Of a stretch of 64,000 nucleotides of DNA, positions 27,587 to 39,841 are shown one piece after another; the first letter of the stretch is position 1; each line of letters opens with the position of its first letter. The stretch is from JADLBR01 sp020847615 (lineage in GTDB: Bacteria > Verrucomicrobiota > Verrucomicrobiia > JADLBR01). The position numbers and the translations under genes were made by a program. Under the pieces are notes generated by a model, which was not told the origin of the DNA, did no database searches, and worked only from the letters and a program-made list of their open reading frames with translations. The stretch is taken from the NCBI GenBank assembly GCA_026646655.1, contig JAPKHT010000002.1:62001-126000 (forward strand). Reading direction: 5' to 3'.

Positions 27587-27775
27587 CATATAAAATAGCG
27601 CTGGCGATCTGCGCCTGCGCCCTTTTTCTCCGGTCCCGCGGCCCCGGGGTGTCCCCCATGGGATGCGAAATCCGGCCGAGGACGCGAGGCCTTGGCGCAT
27701 TGAACACCCGTTTGGCTCCCTGAATTTTCGAGTCCGTGTTGGACACCGGGCACGGGCACGGCAATTTAACTGGCC

Positions 27776-29569
27776 ATGCACCGCCTTCGCTCAGTGATCT
27801 GGGTTCTTTGTCTCGCCATTCTCGCGGGCTGCGGACCGCGATCGACTGACGAAGCCGACTCGGGCCCGCGGTTGCCCGCGGTCCAGGACGTCGCGGTCCA
27901 GGTTGAACCCGATGGCGATGTCGACCCGATCGCGGCTCCCGACGCGACGCGCGGCGGCCTGATCAACATCTGGGGCGGGCCGTTTCCGAAGTCATTGAAC
28001 GCCTTCCTGGATTACAACTCGTTCAGCATCGAGATCACGGGCCTCCTTTTCGAGGGCCTGGTCGGGCTGCATCCCACCGAGGATCGCCCGATCGGCGGCC
28101 TGGCGAAGTCCTGGGAGATCTCCGCGGACAAGAGGACCTTCACGTTCCACCTGGACCCGCGCGCCCGGTGGAGCGACGGGCGCCCGATCACGACCGCCGA
28201 CCTGAAGTTCTATTACGACACGATCATGGACCCGAAGAACCTGACGTCGCTCTTCCGGGTGGACCTGGCCCGCTTCAATCCGCCCGAGATCGTCGACGAG
28301 AGCACCATCCGGTTCACGGCGCGGGAGGCCCATTGGATGAACTTCTGGACCGCGGGCCAGACCTTCGCCTTCCCCAAACACGCGTGGGAGGGCAGAAACT
28401 TCAACGATGTTAATTTTGACTTTGGGGTCGTCAGCGGCCCGTACGAGGTCGGCGACGTCAAGATGAACCGATACATCCTGCTGAAGCGCCGCGGCGATTG
28501 GTGGGGCCGGGCGAAGCGGATCAGCGCCGGGAGATACAATTTCGATTACATCCGCTACCGCCCGACCGATGACCGAAACAAGGTCCTGGAGTTGCTCAAG
28601 AAGGGCGACATCGACCTCTACGCCGTCTACACGTCCGAGATCTGGGCGCGGCAGACCGACTTTCCCGCCGCGCGCAATGGGTGGATCGCGCGGCAGACGA
28701 TCTTCAATCGCGAGCCGAGGGGCTTCCAGGGGATGGCCTTCAACCTGCGCCGTCCCCTCTTCCAGGACGTCCGCCTCCGGCAGGCGCTCTCCCTCCTGCT
28801 GAATCGCGAGGAGATGAACAGGAAACTCATGTACGACAGCTATTTCTTGCTCAACTGCTATTACCCGGACCTCTACCCGGACAATAGGAATCCGCGCGCC
28901 CCGTTCTACGGCTTCGATCCCGACCGCGCCCGGGCGCTGCTCGACGAGGCGGGATGGAAGGCCAACGCGCAGGGCGTCCTTGAAAAGGATGGCGCCCCCC
29001 TGCGCATCACGATCCTCCACCACGGCGACGACCTCCGCCACCTCAACTGGTTCCTCCAAGATCTGAAGCGGGTCGGCATCGAGGCCACCATCGACCTGGT
29101 CTCGTACGCGACTTTCACCAAGCGCGTGCAGAACCACGACTTCGACCTGATCTGGCGCAACTGGGGCGCCGTGCGCCTCACCGACCCCGAGGCGAGCTGG
29201 TCGTCGAAGCAGGCCGACGAGATCGCCACGAATAACGTCACCGGGCTCAAGGATCCCGAGATCGACGCCCTGATCGAGGCCCAGAAGACCGAGATGGATC
29301 CCGCCAGGCGCAAGGAGATACTCGGCAAGATCGATGACCGCCTCGTCCAGATCGTGCCCTACATCCTCATGTGGCAGGCCGACCGCCACCGCCTGCTCTA
29401 TTGGAACCGCTTCGGCACACCGCGCACGGTCCTGGACAAGTTCAACCGCGAGGATTCCGCCACCACGTACTGGTGGTACGACGCCGCGCGATCCCGCGCC
29501 CTCGACGAGGCCATGCGGGCGGGAACCCCCCTGCCCCGCCTGCCGGAAGAGATCCGATACTCCGAGTGA
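27776..29569 (+). CDS. peptide ABC transporter substrate-binding lipoprotein (SBP family 5)
   Basis: A 597-residue extracytoplasmic binding protein. The signal peptide ends in the lipobox ILAGC (Cys at about residue 19). The mature part is the large family-5 (DppA/OppA/YejA) fold, with PFPKSLNAFLDYNSFS near the start and FEGLVGLHPTEDRPIGGLAKSWEISADKRTFTF, typical of this family. NLRRPLFQDVRLRQALSLLLNREEMN is also diagnostic. It is the first gene of an operon with two permeases and two ATPases. The YejABEF system is the closest pattern; ligands could be oligopeptides. Its 3' end overlaps the permease start (GTGA). Confidence 0.9.
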   Translation: MHRLRSVIWVLCLAILAGCGPRSTDEADSGPRLPAVQDVAVQVEPDGDVDPIAAPDATRGGLINIWGGPFPKSLNAFLDYNSFSIEITGLLFEGLVGLHPTEDRPIGGLAKSWEISADKRTFTFHLDPRARWSDGRPITTADLKFYYDTIMDPKNLTSLFRVDLARFNPPEIVDESTIRFTAREAHWMNFWTAGQTFAFPKHAWEGRNFNDVNFDFGVVSGPYEVGDVKMNRYILLKRRGDWWGRAKRISAGRYNFDYIRYRPTDDRNKVLELLKKGDIDLYAVYTSEIWARQTDFPAARNGWIARQTIFNREPRGFQGMAFNLRRPLFQDVRLRQALSLLLNREEMNRKLMYDSYFLLNCYYPDLYPDNRNPRAPFYGFDPDRARALLDEAGWKANAQGVLEKDGAPLRITILHHGDDLRHLNWFLQDLKRVGIEATIDLVSYATFTKRVQNHDFDLIWRNWGAVRLTDPEASWSSKQADEIATNNVTGLKDPEIDALIEAQKTEMDPARRKEILGKIDDRLVQIVPYILMWQADRHRLLYWNRFGTPRTVLDKFNREDSATTYWWYDAARSRALDEAMRAGTPLPRLPEEIRYSE

Positions 29570-30579
29570 CCAGCTACATCATCAGGCGCCTCCTGCTGAT
29601 GATCCCCACCCTCCTGGGGATCACGGTGGCGTGCTTCGTCCTGGTCCAGGCCGTGCCCGGCGGCCCCGTCGAGCAGGCCATCTCCAGGATGCAGGCCCAG
29701 AGCGCCATGCGAGGCGGCGATGCCTCCAAGCGGCTCTCGGCCGAGGAGATCGAGAACATCAGGGCCTATTTCGGTTTCGATAAACCCGCGCACGTCCGGT
29801 ATTTCACCTGGCTCGGCAACCTCCTCCGCCTCGAGCTGGGCCGTTCCTACACCTTTCAGGAGCCCGTCTGGGACGTCATAACGCGGCGATTCCCGATCTC
29901 CCTGTTCTTCGGGATCACCTCCCTCGTGCTCTCCTATGGGATCTCCGTGCCGCTCGGCGTCGTCAAGGCCCTCCGGCACCGTGGGAGATTCGACACCGCC
30001 ACATCGGCCCTGATGTTCGCCGGCTACGTCATGCCCGGCTACGCGCTCGGCATCCTGCTCATCATCATCTTCGGGGGCGGGTCCTTCCTGAATTGGTTTC
30101 CGATCTCCGGCATCGTGTCCGACAACTGGGAGCTGCTGTCGCCCGCCGGCAAGGTCATGGATTTCCTGCACCACATGTGCCTGCCCCTCGTCTGCTACAT
30201 GATCGGGCAGTTCGCCTTCCTGACGCTGCTGATGAAGAACACGGTCCTGGAGGAACTGAACAAGGACTACGTCCGCACCGCGATGGCCAAGGGCGTGGAC
30301 TTCGGGACGGCCGTGTGGCGCCACGCGTTCCGCAATTCCCTGATCCCCCTCGTGACCGGCCTCTCGGAGCTCTTCATGGTGTTCTTCGCGGGATCGCTGC
30401 TCATCGAGAAGGTCTTCGACATCCCCGGCATGGGGCTTCTCTTCTACGAGGCGATCGACGGCAGGGACTACAACGTCGTCCTGGGCATCATCGTCTTCTC
30501 GTCCCTGCTCGCCATGTTCGGGCGCCTCTTCTCCGATATCATGTACGCCGCGGTGGATCCCCGCATCCGGTTTGACTGA
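29566..30579 (+). CDS. peptide ABC transporter permease (DppB/YejB type)
   Basis: A 337-residue permease, GTG start overlapping the SBP stop. It begins TSYIIRRLLLMIPTLLGITVACFVLVQAVPGGP, the invariant start of the DppB/OppB family. An extended periplasmic loop (about 40-85) contains SAEEIENIRAYFGFDKP. The EAA loop is DYVRTAMAKGVDFGTAVWRHAFRNSLIPL, and the C-terminus DPRIRFD is normal. It pairs with the next gene to form the channel. Confidence 0.92.
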   Translation: MTSYIIRRLLLMIPTLLGITVACFVLVQAVPGGPVEQAISRMQAQSAMRGGDASKRLSAEEIENIRAYFGFDKPAHVRYFTWLGNLLRLELGRSYTFQEPVWDVITRRFPISLFFGITSLVLSYGISVPLGVVKALRHRGRFDTATSALMFAGYVMPGYALGILLIIIFGGGSFLNWFPISGIVSDNWELLSPAGKVMDFLHHMCLPLVCYMIGQFAFLTLLMKNTVLEELNKDYVRTAMAKGVDFGTAVWRHAFRNSLIPLVTGLSELFMVFFAGSLLIEKVFDIPGMGLLFYEAIDGRDYNVVLGIIVFSSLLAMFGRLFSDIMYAAVDPRIRFD

Positions 30580-30582
30580 GCC

Positions 30583-31629
30583 ATGGAAGGCACCCTCACG
30601 CCATCACCCCTCGCGCGCGACCGATGGCGTCGGTTCCGGCGCATCCCGCGCGCCCACCGGTCGCTCTGGATCCTGGGCGGCGCCTTCGTCCTCTCGCTCT
30701 TCAGCGACCTCATCGCGAACGACCGTCCCCTCTACCTCGCCTATGGCGGGCGGCACTTCTTTCCCGCGTTCAAGTTCTATCCGGAGACCTCGTTCGGGGG
30801 CCGTTACGGCACCGAGCCCGACTATCACGCGCTCCGGGAAAGCCCCGCCTTCCGGGCCGGGCGCGGCTGGATGCTCTTCCCGCCCATCCCGTACGGGCCC
30901 ATCCGGAGCAACCTCGACCGCCCGGATCCCCCGCCCCACGCCCCCTCCTGGGGGCATTGGCTGGGCACCGACTCGATTGGACGGGACGTCCTCTCCCGAC
31001 TCATCCACGGCTTCAGGGTCTGCATGCTCTTTGCGCTGGCGCTTGTCGCGGTCTCCGCGGTCCTGGGCATCGTCATCGGCGGCGTGCAGGGCTACGCGGG
31101 CGGCAGGGTCGACATCACGCTCCAGCGCCTGATCGAGATCTGGGCGGCGCTCCCATTCCTGTACGTCCTCATCCTCCTGGGGTCCATCTACGGCAGGAGT
31201 TTTTCCATCCTGCTGTGCGTCACGGCCGCGTTCCAGTGGATCGGGCTCTCGTACTACATGCGGGGCGAGTTCTATCGGCTGCGCGACCAGACCTTCGTCG
31301 TGGCCTCGAGGGCACTGGGCGCCGGCCACGGGCGCATCATCTTCCAGCAGATCCTGCCCAATGCGCTCGGGCCCGTGATCACCATCCTTCCCTTCACCCT
31401 CATCGCGGGCATCGGCACGCTGACCGCCCTCGACTTCCTGGGCTTTGGCCTGCCCCCGCCGTCGCCCTCGTGGGGGGAACTGCTCCAGCAGGGACTCAAG
31501 CAGCTCTACTGCCCCTGGATCGCCTTTTCGGCCGTGGCCGCGCTATTCACGACCCTGATGCTCGCCAGCTTCATCGGCGAGGGGGTCCGGGAGGTATTCG
31601 ACCCGCGATCGAAGAGCCGCTATGATTGA
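30583..31629 (+). CDS. peptide ABC transporter permease (DppC/YejE type)
   Basis: A 348-residue permease, 3 bp after the first. A long insertion with the motif FFPAFKFYPETSFGGRYGTEPDY follows the first span, as in YejE. The DppC signature HWLGTDSIGRDVLSRLIHGFRV and EAA region VASRALGAGHGRIIFQQILPNA are present, and the C-terminus FDPRSKSRYD is conserved. It overlaps the following ATPase gene by 8 bp. Confidence 0.92.
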   Translation: MEGTLTPSPLARDRWRRFRRIPRAHRSLWILGGAFVLSLFSDLIANDRPLYLAYGGRHFFPAFKFYPETSFGGRYGTEPDYHALRESPAFRAGRGWMLFPPIPYGPIRSNLDRPDPPPHAPSWGHWLGTDSIGRDVLSRLIHGFRVCMLFALALVAVSAVLGIVIGGVQGYAGGRVDITLQRLIEIWAALPFLYVLILLGSIYGRSFSILLCVTAAFQWIGLSYYMRGEFYRLRDQTFVVASRALGAGHGRIIFQQILPNALGPVITILPFTLIAGIGTLTALDFLGFGLPPPSPSWGELLQQGLKQLYCPWIAFSAVAALFTTLMLASFIGEGVREVFDPRSKSRYD

Positions 31630-32497
31630 GGGCAAGATGGATCAAGGTCCGCCACTGCTACGGGTCCAGGGACTGACGATCGCCTTCCCCGGCGACGGCG
31701 CGCCCGTGGAGGCCGTTCGCGATGTCTCCTTCGACATCGCGCGCGGGGAAACGGTGGCGATGGTCGGCGAGAGCGGCTCCGGCAAGAGCGTCACGGCGCT
31801 CTCGCTGGCCCGATTGCTGCCAAGCCCGCCGGCCGAGTTTCGTTCGGGCAAGATCCTCTTCGATGGGCGGGACGTTTTCGCCCTCGCGCCCCCCGAGCTT
31901 CGCTCCCTCCGCGGGGGAGGCATCGCCTATGTGTTCCAGGAGCCCGGGACCTCGCTGAATCCGGTCTTCAGGGTCGACTCCCAGATCGCCGAGGCCATCC
32001 GCCTCCATCGCCCCGGGGTCACCGATATCGATGCCGAGATCGTGCGGTCCCTCGATCTCGTCGGCATCCGCGATCCCGCCCTGCGCATGCGCGACTATCC
32101 CCACCAGCTTTCCGGGGGCATGCAACAGCGCGTCATGATAGCCATGGCCCTCGCCTGCCAACCCAAACTCCTCGTCGCCGACGAGCCCACCACCGCGCTC
32201 GATGTCACGATCCAGAAACAGGTCATGGACCTGCTCAAGGAACTCCGGTCCAGGCTGGCCATGACGATATTGCTGATCACCCACAACTTCGGCATCGTCT
32301 CGGATTTCGCGGATCGCGTCCTCGTCATGTACCGGGGGCGGATCGTCGAGCAGGGCCCCACCCGCAGCGTCCTCCGCGATCCCCGGCACCCGTACACGCG
32401 CGCCCTCATCGACTGCATCCCGAGGCTCGGGGCAAAACCCGGGCGACTGAAAACCATCGACCACGCCGCCATCCAGGCCGCCCTCCCCCATGTCTGA
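31622..32497 (+). CDS. peptide ABC transporter ATP-binding protein (DppD-like)
   Basis: A 291-residue ATPase. Walker A GESGSGKSV, signature LSGGMQQRVMIAMALA, Walker B LLVADEPTTALDV and H-loop LLITHNFGIV are intact. The C-terminal oligopeptide/dipeptide extension (DPRHPYTRALIDCIPRLG) lacks the usual cysteine-rich FeS motif. Two start candidates, ATG at 31622 and 31637, are in frame. It overlaps the second ATPase by 8 bp. Confidence 0.92.
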   Translation: MIEGKMDQGPPLLRVQGLTIAFPGDGAPVEAVRDVSFDIARGETVAMVGESGSGKSVTALSLARLLPSPPAEFRSGKILFDGRDVFALAPPELRSLRGGGIAYVFQEPGTSLNPVFRVDSQIAEAIRLHRPGVTDIDAEIVRSLDLVGIRDPALRMRDYPHQLSGGMQQRVMIAMALACQPKLLVADEPTTALDVTIQKQVMDLLKELRSRLAMTILLITHNFGIVSDFADRVLVMYRGRIVEQGPTRSVLRDPRHPYTRALIDCIPRLGAKPGRLKTIDHAAIQAALPHV

Positions 32498-33287
32498 CAC
32501 GCCCCTCATCGAGGTCAGGGACCTCCAGGTCCATTTTCCCGTGCTCGCCGGTGTGCTCCGGCGACCAGCCGGCGCCGTCAGGGCCGTCGACGGCGTTTCC
32601 TTCGCCATCCCGCGCGGCATCACCATGGGACTCGTCGGCGAGTCGGGCAGCGGAAAGACCACGCTCGGTCGCGCCATCCTGAATCTCCTGAGGGTCACAG
32701 GAGGGCGGGTCCGCTTCGAGGGCCGCGACATCACCAATCTCTCCGCCGGGGAGGCAAGGCCCCTCCGGAGGCGCATGCAGGCCATCTTCCAGGACCCGTT
32801 CAATTCCCTCAACCCGCGCCTGACCATCGCCCAGATCGTCGGCGAGGCGCTCGAGATCCACTTCCCGAAGATGCGCCGGTCGGAGCGGCGCGACGAAGTC
32901 GCCCGGTTGCTGGGGATCGTCGGGCTGGAACCCTCGCACCTGGACCGCTACCCGCACGAGTTCTCCGGCGGGCAGCGCCAGCGCATCGGTATCGCCCGCG
33001 CCCTCGCCGTGAAGCCCGACTTCATCGTCTGCGACGAGCCGGTCTCCGCCCTCGATGTCTCCGTCCAGGCGCAGATCATCAACCTGCTCCAGGATCTCCA
33101 GGACGAGTTTGGCCTCACCTACCTGTTCATCGCGCACGACCTGGCGGTGGTTGAGCACATCTCCGACCACGTCCTCGTGATGTACCAGGGCAAGATCGTT
33201 GAGTCCGCGGCGGCCGACGAGCTGTACCGCACCCCCTCCCACGATTACACGCGCAGGCTCCTCGACGCGGTGCCCACCATCGCGTGA
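32490..33287 (+). CDS. peptide ABC transporter ATP-binding protein (DppF/OppF-like)
   Basis: A 265-residue ATPase and last gene of the peptide transporter operon. Walker A GESGSGKTTLGRAI; IFQDPFNSLNPRLTI; signature FSGGQRQRIGIARALA; Walker B FIVCDEPVSALDVSVQ; H-loop FIAHDLAVVEH. The C-terminus (DYTRRLLDAVPTIA) is the shorter form of the family. After it comes a 547-bp noncoding region. Confidence 0.92.
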   Translation: MSDTPLIEVRDLQVHFPVLAGVLRRPAGAVRAVDGVSFAIPRGITMGLVGESGSGKTTLGRAILNLLRVTGGRVRFEGRDITNLSAGEARPLRRRMQAIFQDPFNSLNPRLTIAQIVGEALEIHFPKMRRSERRDEVARLLGIVGLEPSHLDRYPHEFSGGQRQRIGIARALAVKPDFIVCDEPVSALDVSVQAQIINLLQDLQDEFGLTYLFIAHDLAVVEHISDHVLVMYQGKIVESAAADELYRTPSHDYTRRLLDAVPTIA

Positions 33288-33609
33288 CGCCCCTGTCGCA
33301 CGGGCGAGGCGCCAGCGTATCCCCGGGAACCAAAATTCAAATTTTCAAACCGCCGGAACCACGGAGTTTCAGTTCGCCGCTGACACGGGCACCATCGGGG
33401 GTGAAACATCCTCACCCGCTTCGCCGCAAAGCGGTGCGAGGACGCACCGCACCCCACAGCGTCGCGCGAGATGCAGGGCGTTGCCATTGCCCAGAATAGC
33501 GCCTGATTTCGGCCCAAGGCCTATGGAGTGCGGACCGTCCCCGGGCCGCTATGTGCGAGCCGACACAATGTTCGAGCCAGCCCTGCCAGTAGCACTTCGG
33601 GGCGAGCGG

Positions 33610-33690
33610 GGCTGCCTGAAGGCAGCACTACGGACGTCCCCGCGGCTTTGGGCTCGTAGTGCCGCCTTCAGGCGGCTTCCGCATAACCAG
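33610..33690 (-). repeat. dispersed palindromic repeat, family B, copy 2 (reverse orientation)
   Basis: Read on the minus strand, it gives GCCGCCTGAAGGCGGC, then ACTACGAGCCC, then CGTAGTGCTGCCTTCAGGCAG. It matches the 61201-61284 copy in order and spacing, with compensating changes in the second small hairpin (TGCCTTCAGGCA for TGCCTTTAGGCA). Confidence 0.7.
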
Positions 33691-33740
33691 CTCGATCCCG
33701 TGCCCCGGACGCCCGGCTGCCGGCGTTAGCACCGCAGCCC

Positions 33741-33810
33741 TGCGCCTCAGGCTATCGCCGCCCAAACGCTCACGCGTTCGGCTACGGGATGCGATGCGGC
33801 AATTTTCGAG
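33741..33810 (-). repeat. dispersed extragenic two-hairpin repeat, family A, copy 4 (reverse orientation)
   Basis: On the minus strand it reads GAAAATTGCCGCATCGCATC, then CCGTAGCCGAACGCGTGAGC, then GTTTGG. It is downstream of the shc stop codon (25 bp), on the same strand as shc, as for the other copies. Confidence 0.72.
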
Positions 33811-33834
33811 CCAGCGCCGCCCCCCGCGCTTGCG

Positions 33835-35820
33835 CTACGGGAACCGGGCCCGCAGCCTGCGGTACTCCGCGAGGGCCAGCAGCGGCCAGTTGTTCCGGTA
33901 CATGTCGTAGCGGAGGTAGAAGACTTTCGGGAAGCCGGTGCCCGTGACCTCGTCCTCGGTCCAGCTGCCATCCGGTTTCTGCGTGCTCAGCAGGAAGTCG
34001 ACGCCCCGCTGGATGCTCGGGCGAAATGGATCGCCGCAGGCCACCAGCCCCATGAGCGCCCACGCCGTCTGCGAGGCCGTGCTCGTGCCCTTGCCCTTGA
34101 GGTGGGGATCGTCGTAGCTGGCGCATGTCTCTCCCCACCCCCCGTCAGGATTCTGGCAGGACTCCAGCCAGTCGCGCGCGCGCACGATCCAGTCCTGATT
34201 CATGTCCACCCGGAGGGCCGCCAGCCCGCGCAGGATCTGCCAGGTGCCGTAGATGTAATTCACGCCCCACCGGCCCCACCAGGATCCATCGGGCTCCTGC
34301 GTCGCCCGCACCATCTTCAGCGCCCGCTTCACCGCAGGGTGCGAGATCGCGTACCCCAGCTTGCCGAGAAGCTCCAGGCAGCGCGCGGTGATGTCGCTGC
34401 ACGTGGGATCCAGGATCGCGTTGTGGTCCGCGAACGGCACGTCCTCCAGCCACCGCTTCGTCACGTCCTTGTCGAACGCCGCCCATCCCCCATCCTTGCA
34501 CTGAAAGCTCAGCACCCATCCCAGGGCCCGTCCCATCGCCTCCCGCTTACCGGGCTCGTCGGAGGTCTCGATCAGCCTCAGGGCCAGCAGAACTTTCAGC
34601 GTGTCATCGACGTCCGGATAGTACTCGTTGTTGAACTCGAATGCCCACCCGCTGGCCTCCGGGTGCGGGTTCTTCACCGCCCAGTCGCCGCGCGTCCGCA
34701 CTTCCTTCGACAGCAGCCAATCCCCCGCCTTGCGCAGCGCCGGGTGATCCGCGGGCAAACCCGACTCGGCCAGCGCCACGATCGTGATCGCCGTGTCCCA
34801 GACCGGCGATAGGCACGGCTGGATGCGGAAATCGTTGTTGGCGAGATCGTCCACCTCGAGACCCTGAAAGTCTCGCAGCGTCTTCTCCACCAGCGGGTGC
34901 TCGTCGGAGTATCCCAGCGTCTTGAGGGCGATGAACGTGTTGAGCATCCCGGGGAAGATGGCCGCCAGCCCGTCGCTCCCCTTCGCGATCCGATCCACCA
35001 GCCATGCCTCGCAGCGCCGCAGCGCCAGCGTGCGGAACGGCTTGTACGGGAGCCGGTCGAGCAGCTTCAGCACCCCGTCCCAGTAGAGGAAGAAATTCCG
35101 CCACGTGAAAAGCTGGGCGTCCTTCGGCAGCGAGAAATCGCTGTGCTCCGTCCCGTAGGGGAACAGCTCGTGCAGCTGCTTCTCGGGCGGAAGGCGCTTG
35201 GTCGGACGGAAGTGATTGATGATCGCCAGCGGGATCAGCATCGCCCGGCTCCAGGACGACATCTCGTAAATGTTGAAGTACAGCCAGCTCGGGAACAGGA
35301 CCATCTCCGGGGGGATGATCGGGAGGTACTTCCACGAGAACTGCCCGAGCAGCGCCAGGTACAGCTTCGCGTAGGTGTTCATCTTCGGGATGCCGCCCAG
35401 GCGCAGGATGTTCGCGTGCGCCCTGCCCATCACGGGATCGTCCGGGCTCAGCCCGGCCAGCTTCAGCGCAAAATACGCCTTCACGCTCGCGTTGATCTCG
35501 CTCGGCCCGCCCACGTAGATGTTCCACCCGCCGTCCGGCAACTGCCGGTCCAGAAGGTGCTTCACGCACTTCGCCTGCTTCGCGAAATCCACCTCCCCGC
35601 GCCAGTGCATGAAAAGCACCACGTCGGAAACCAGCGTCGTGTCCACCGTCAGCTCGCCGATCCAGTACCCCTCGGGCGACTGCAGCCTCAGCAGGTTCTC
35701 CTGCGCCAGCCGGATCCCCTCCCCCAGCCGCGTGTCCAGGTCCCACCGCACCACGCGCAAGTGCCCCACGCGCTCGCGCGTGGCCGTCCTGGCCTCGATG
35801 GATCCTGCCGGTGCGGGCAT
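33835..35820 (-). CDS. shc: squalene-hopene cyclase
   Basis: A monotopic membrane triterpene cyclase forming hopene from squalene, 661 residues. The catalytic DxDD is in YYPDVDDTLKVLL (about residue 402). At least six QW repeats can be seen, e.g. QLPDGGWNIY, QCKDGGWAAFDKD, QEPDGSWWGRWG, QNPDGGWGE and QKPDGSWTED, and the C-terminal YRNNWPLLALAEY is normal. Start ATG 35820 is preferred because a promoter-like TTGACG-N18-TATATG ends 8 bp before it; a longer ATG at 35883 is possible but adds 21 non-family residues and overlaps the metH-side palindrome. Hopanoids stiffen bacterial membranes; other hopanoid genes are not in the window. Confidence 0.93.
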   Translation of the reverse strand: MPAPAGSIEARTATRERVGHLRVVRWDLDTRLGEGIRLAQENLLRLQSPEGYWIGELTVDTTLVSDVVLFMHWRGEVDFAKQAKCVKHLLDRQLPDGGWNIYVGGPSEINASVKAYFALKLAGLSPDDPVMGRAHANILRLGGIPKMNTYAKLYLALLGQFSWKYLPIIPPEMVLFPSWLYFNIYEMSSWSRAMLIPLAIINHFRPTKRLPPEKQLHELFPYGTEHSDFSLPKDAQLFTWRNFFLYWDGVLKLLDRLPYKPFRTLALRRCEAWLVDRIAKGSDGLAAIFPGMLNTFIALKTLGYSDEHPLVEKTLRDFQGLEVDDLANNDFRIQPCLSPVWDTAITIVALAESGLPADHPALRKAGDWLLSKEVRTRGDWAVKNPHPEASGWAFEFNNEYYPDVDDTLKVLLALRLIETSDEPGKREAMGRALGWVLSFQCKDGGWAAFDKDVTKRWLEDVPFADHNAILDPTCSDITARCLELLGKLGYAISHPAVKRALKMVRATQEPDGSWWGRWGVNYIYGTWQILRGLAALRVDMNQDWIVRARDWLESCQNPDGGWGETCASYDDPHLKGKGTSTASQTAWALMGLVACGDPFRPSIQRGVDFLLSTQKPDGSWTEDEVTGTGFPKVFYLRYDMYRNNWPLLALAEYRRLRARFP

Positions 35821-35828
35821 AAATTCTA

Positions 35829-35858
35829 CATATAGGCCAGCGGGCGGGGCGCCGTCAA
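35829..35858 (-). promoter_or_regulatory. sigma-70-type promoter candidate for shc
   Basis: On the minus strand, TTGACG (35858-35853) and TATATG (35834-35829) are 18 bp apart and the -10 ends 8 bp before ATG 35820. Transcription would start at or near the ATG, implying a leaderless or very short leader; no Shine-Dalgarno is present. Confidence 0.45.
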
Positions 35859-35883
35859 CGGCCACAAAGAGAATCTTTGACAT

Positions 35884-35907
35884 ATCAACATATCATGACA
35901 TGTTGAT
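35884..35907. promoter_or_regulatory. 24-bp near-perfect palindrome between divergent shc and metH
   Basis: Arms ATCAACAT and ATGTTGAT are exact inverted repeats around ATCATGAC, whose inner TCATGA is itself palindromic; only one base pair of twelve is broken. It ends 5 bp before the metH ATG and lies about 65 bp upstream of the preferred shc start. The form fits a site for a dimeric winged-helix repressor of methionine-cycle genes (SahR-like); no such regulator is in the window. Confidence 0.6.
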
Positions 35908-35912
35908 GGATC

Positions 35913-39674
<3,762 letters not shown>

Positions 39675-39755
39675 CTGGAGAATTTCCTCATCGCATCCCG
39701 TAGCCGAACGCGTCAGCGTTTGGCCGCCAATCGCCCGAGGCGATCGGCTACATTT
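39675..39755 (+). repeat. dispersed extragenic two-hairpin repeat, family A, copy 2
   Basis: Directly after the metH stop codon: CCCGTAGCCGAACGC, then GTCA, then GCGTTTGGCCGCCAA, then the second hairpin TCGCCCGAGGCGATCGGCTA. It matches copies at 19144, 57853 and reversed at 33741. Confidence 0.75.
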
Positions 39756-39841
39756 TCCCCCCCGGCGGTGCCGGGTCGAGCGAGGCCCTCCGATGTGGGT
39801 TGAAAATCCCTTCCTGTCGGCGAAGATCCCGCCGGGTCCAC

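Larger units (their letters stand above)
33288..33834. other. 547-bp noncoding region between the peptide transporter and shc
   Basis: No credible gene is seen. The region contains family B repeat (33610-33690, reversed) and family A repeat (33741-33810, reversed), plus a small palindrome AAAATTCAAATTTT at 33335-33348. The first 280 bp has GC-rich inverted repeats around the word GCGGTGCGAGGACGCACCGC but no open frame with supporting signals. Confidence 0.6.

Noticed and set aside
33288..33834. Small genes in the gap between the peptide transporter and shc
   Set aside because: Open frames there cross the palindromic repeats and have no Shine-Dalgarno or recognisable protein pattern.
35860..35912. 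B12 riboswitch upstream of metH
   Set aside because: The space before metH is only about 29 bp from the alternative shc start and about 90 bp from the preferred one; no B12-box sequence is found.
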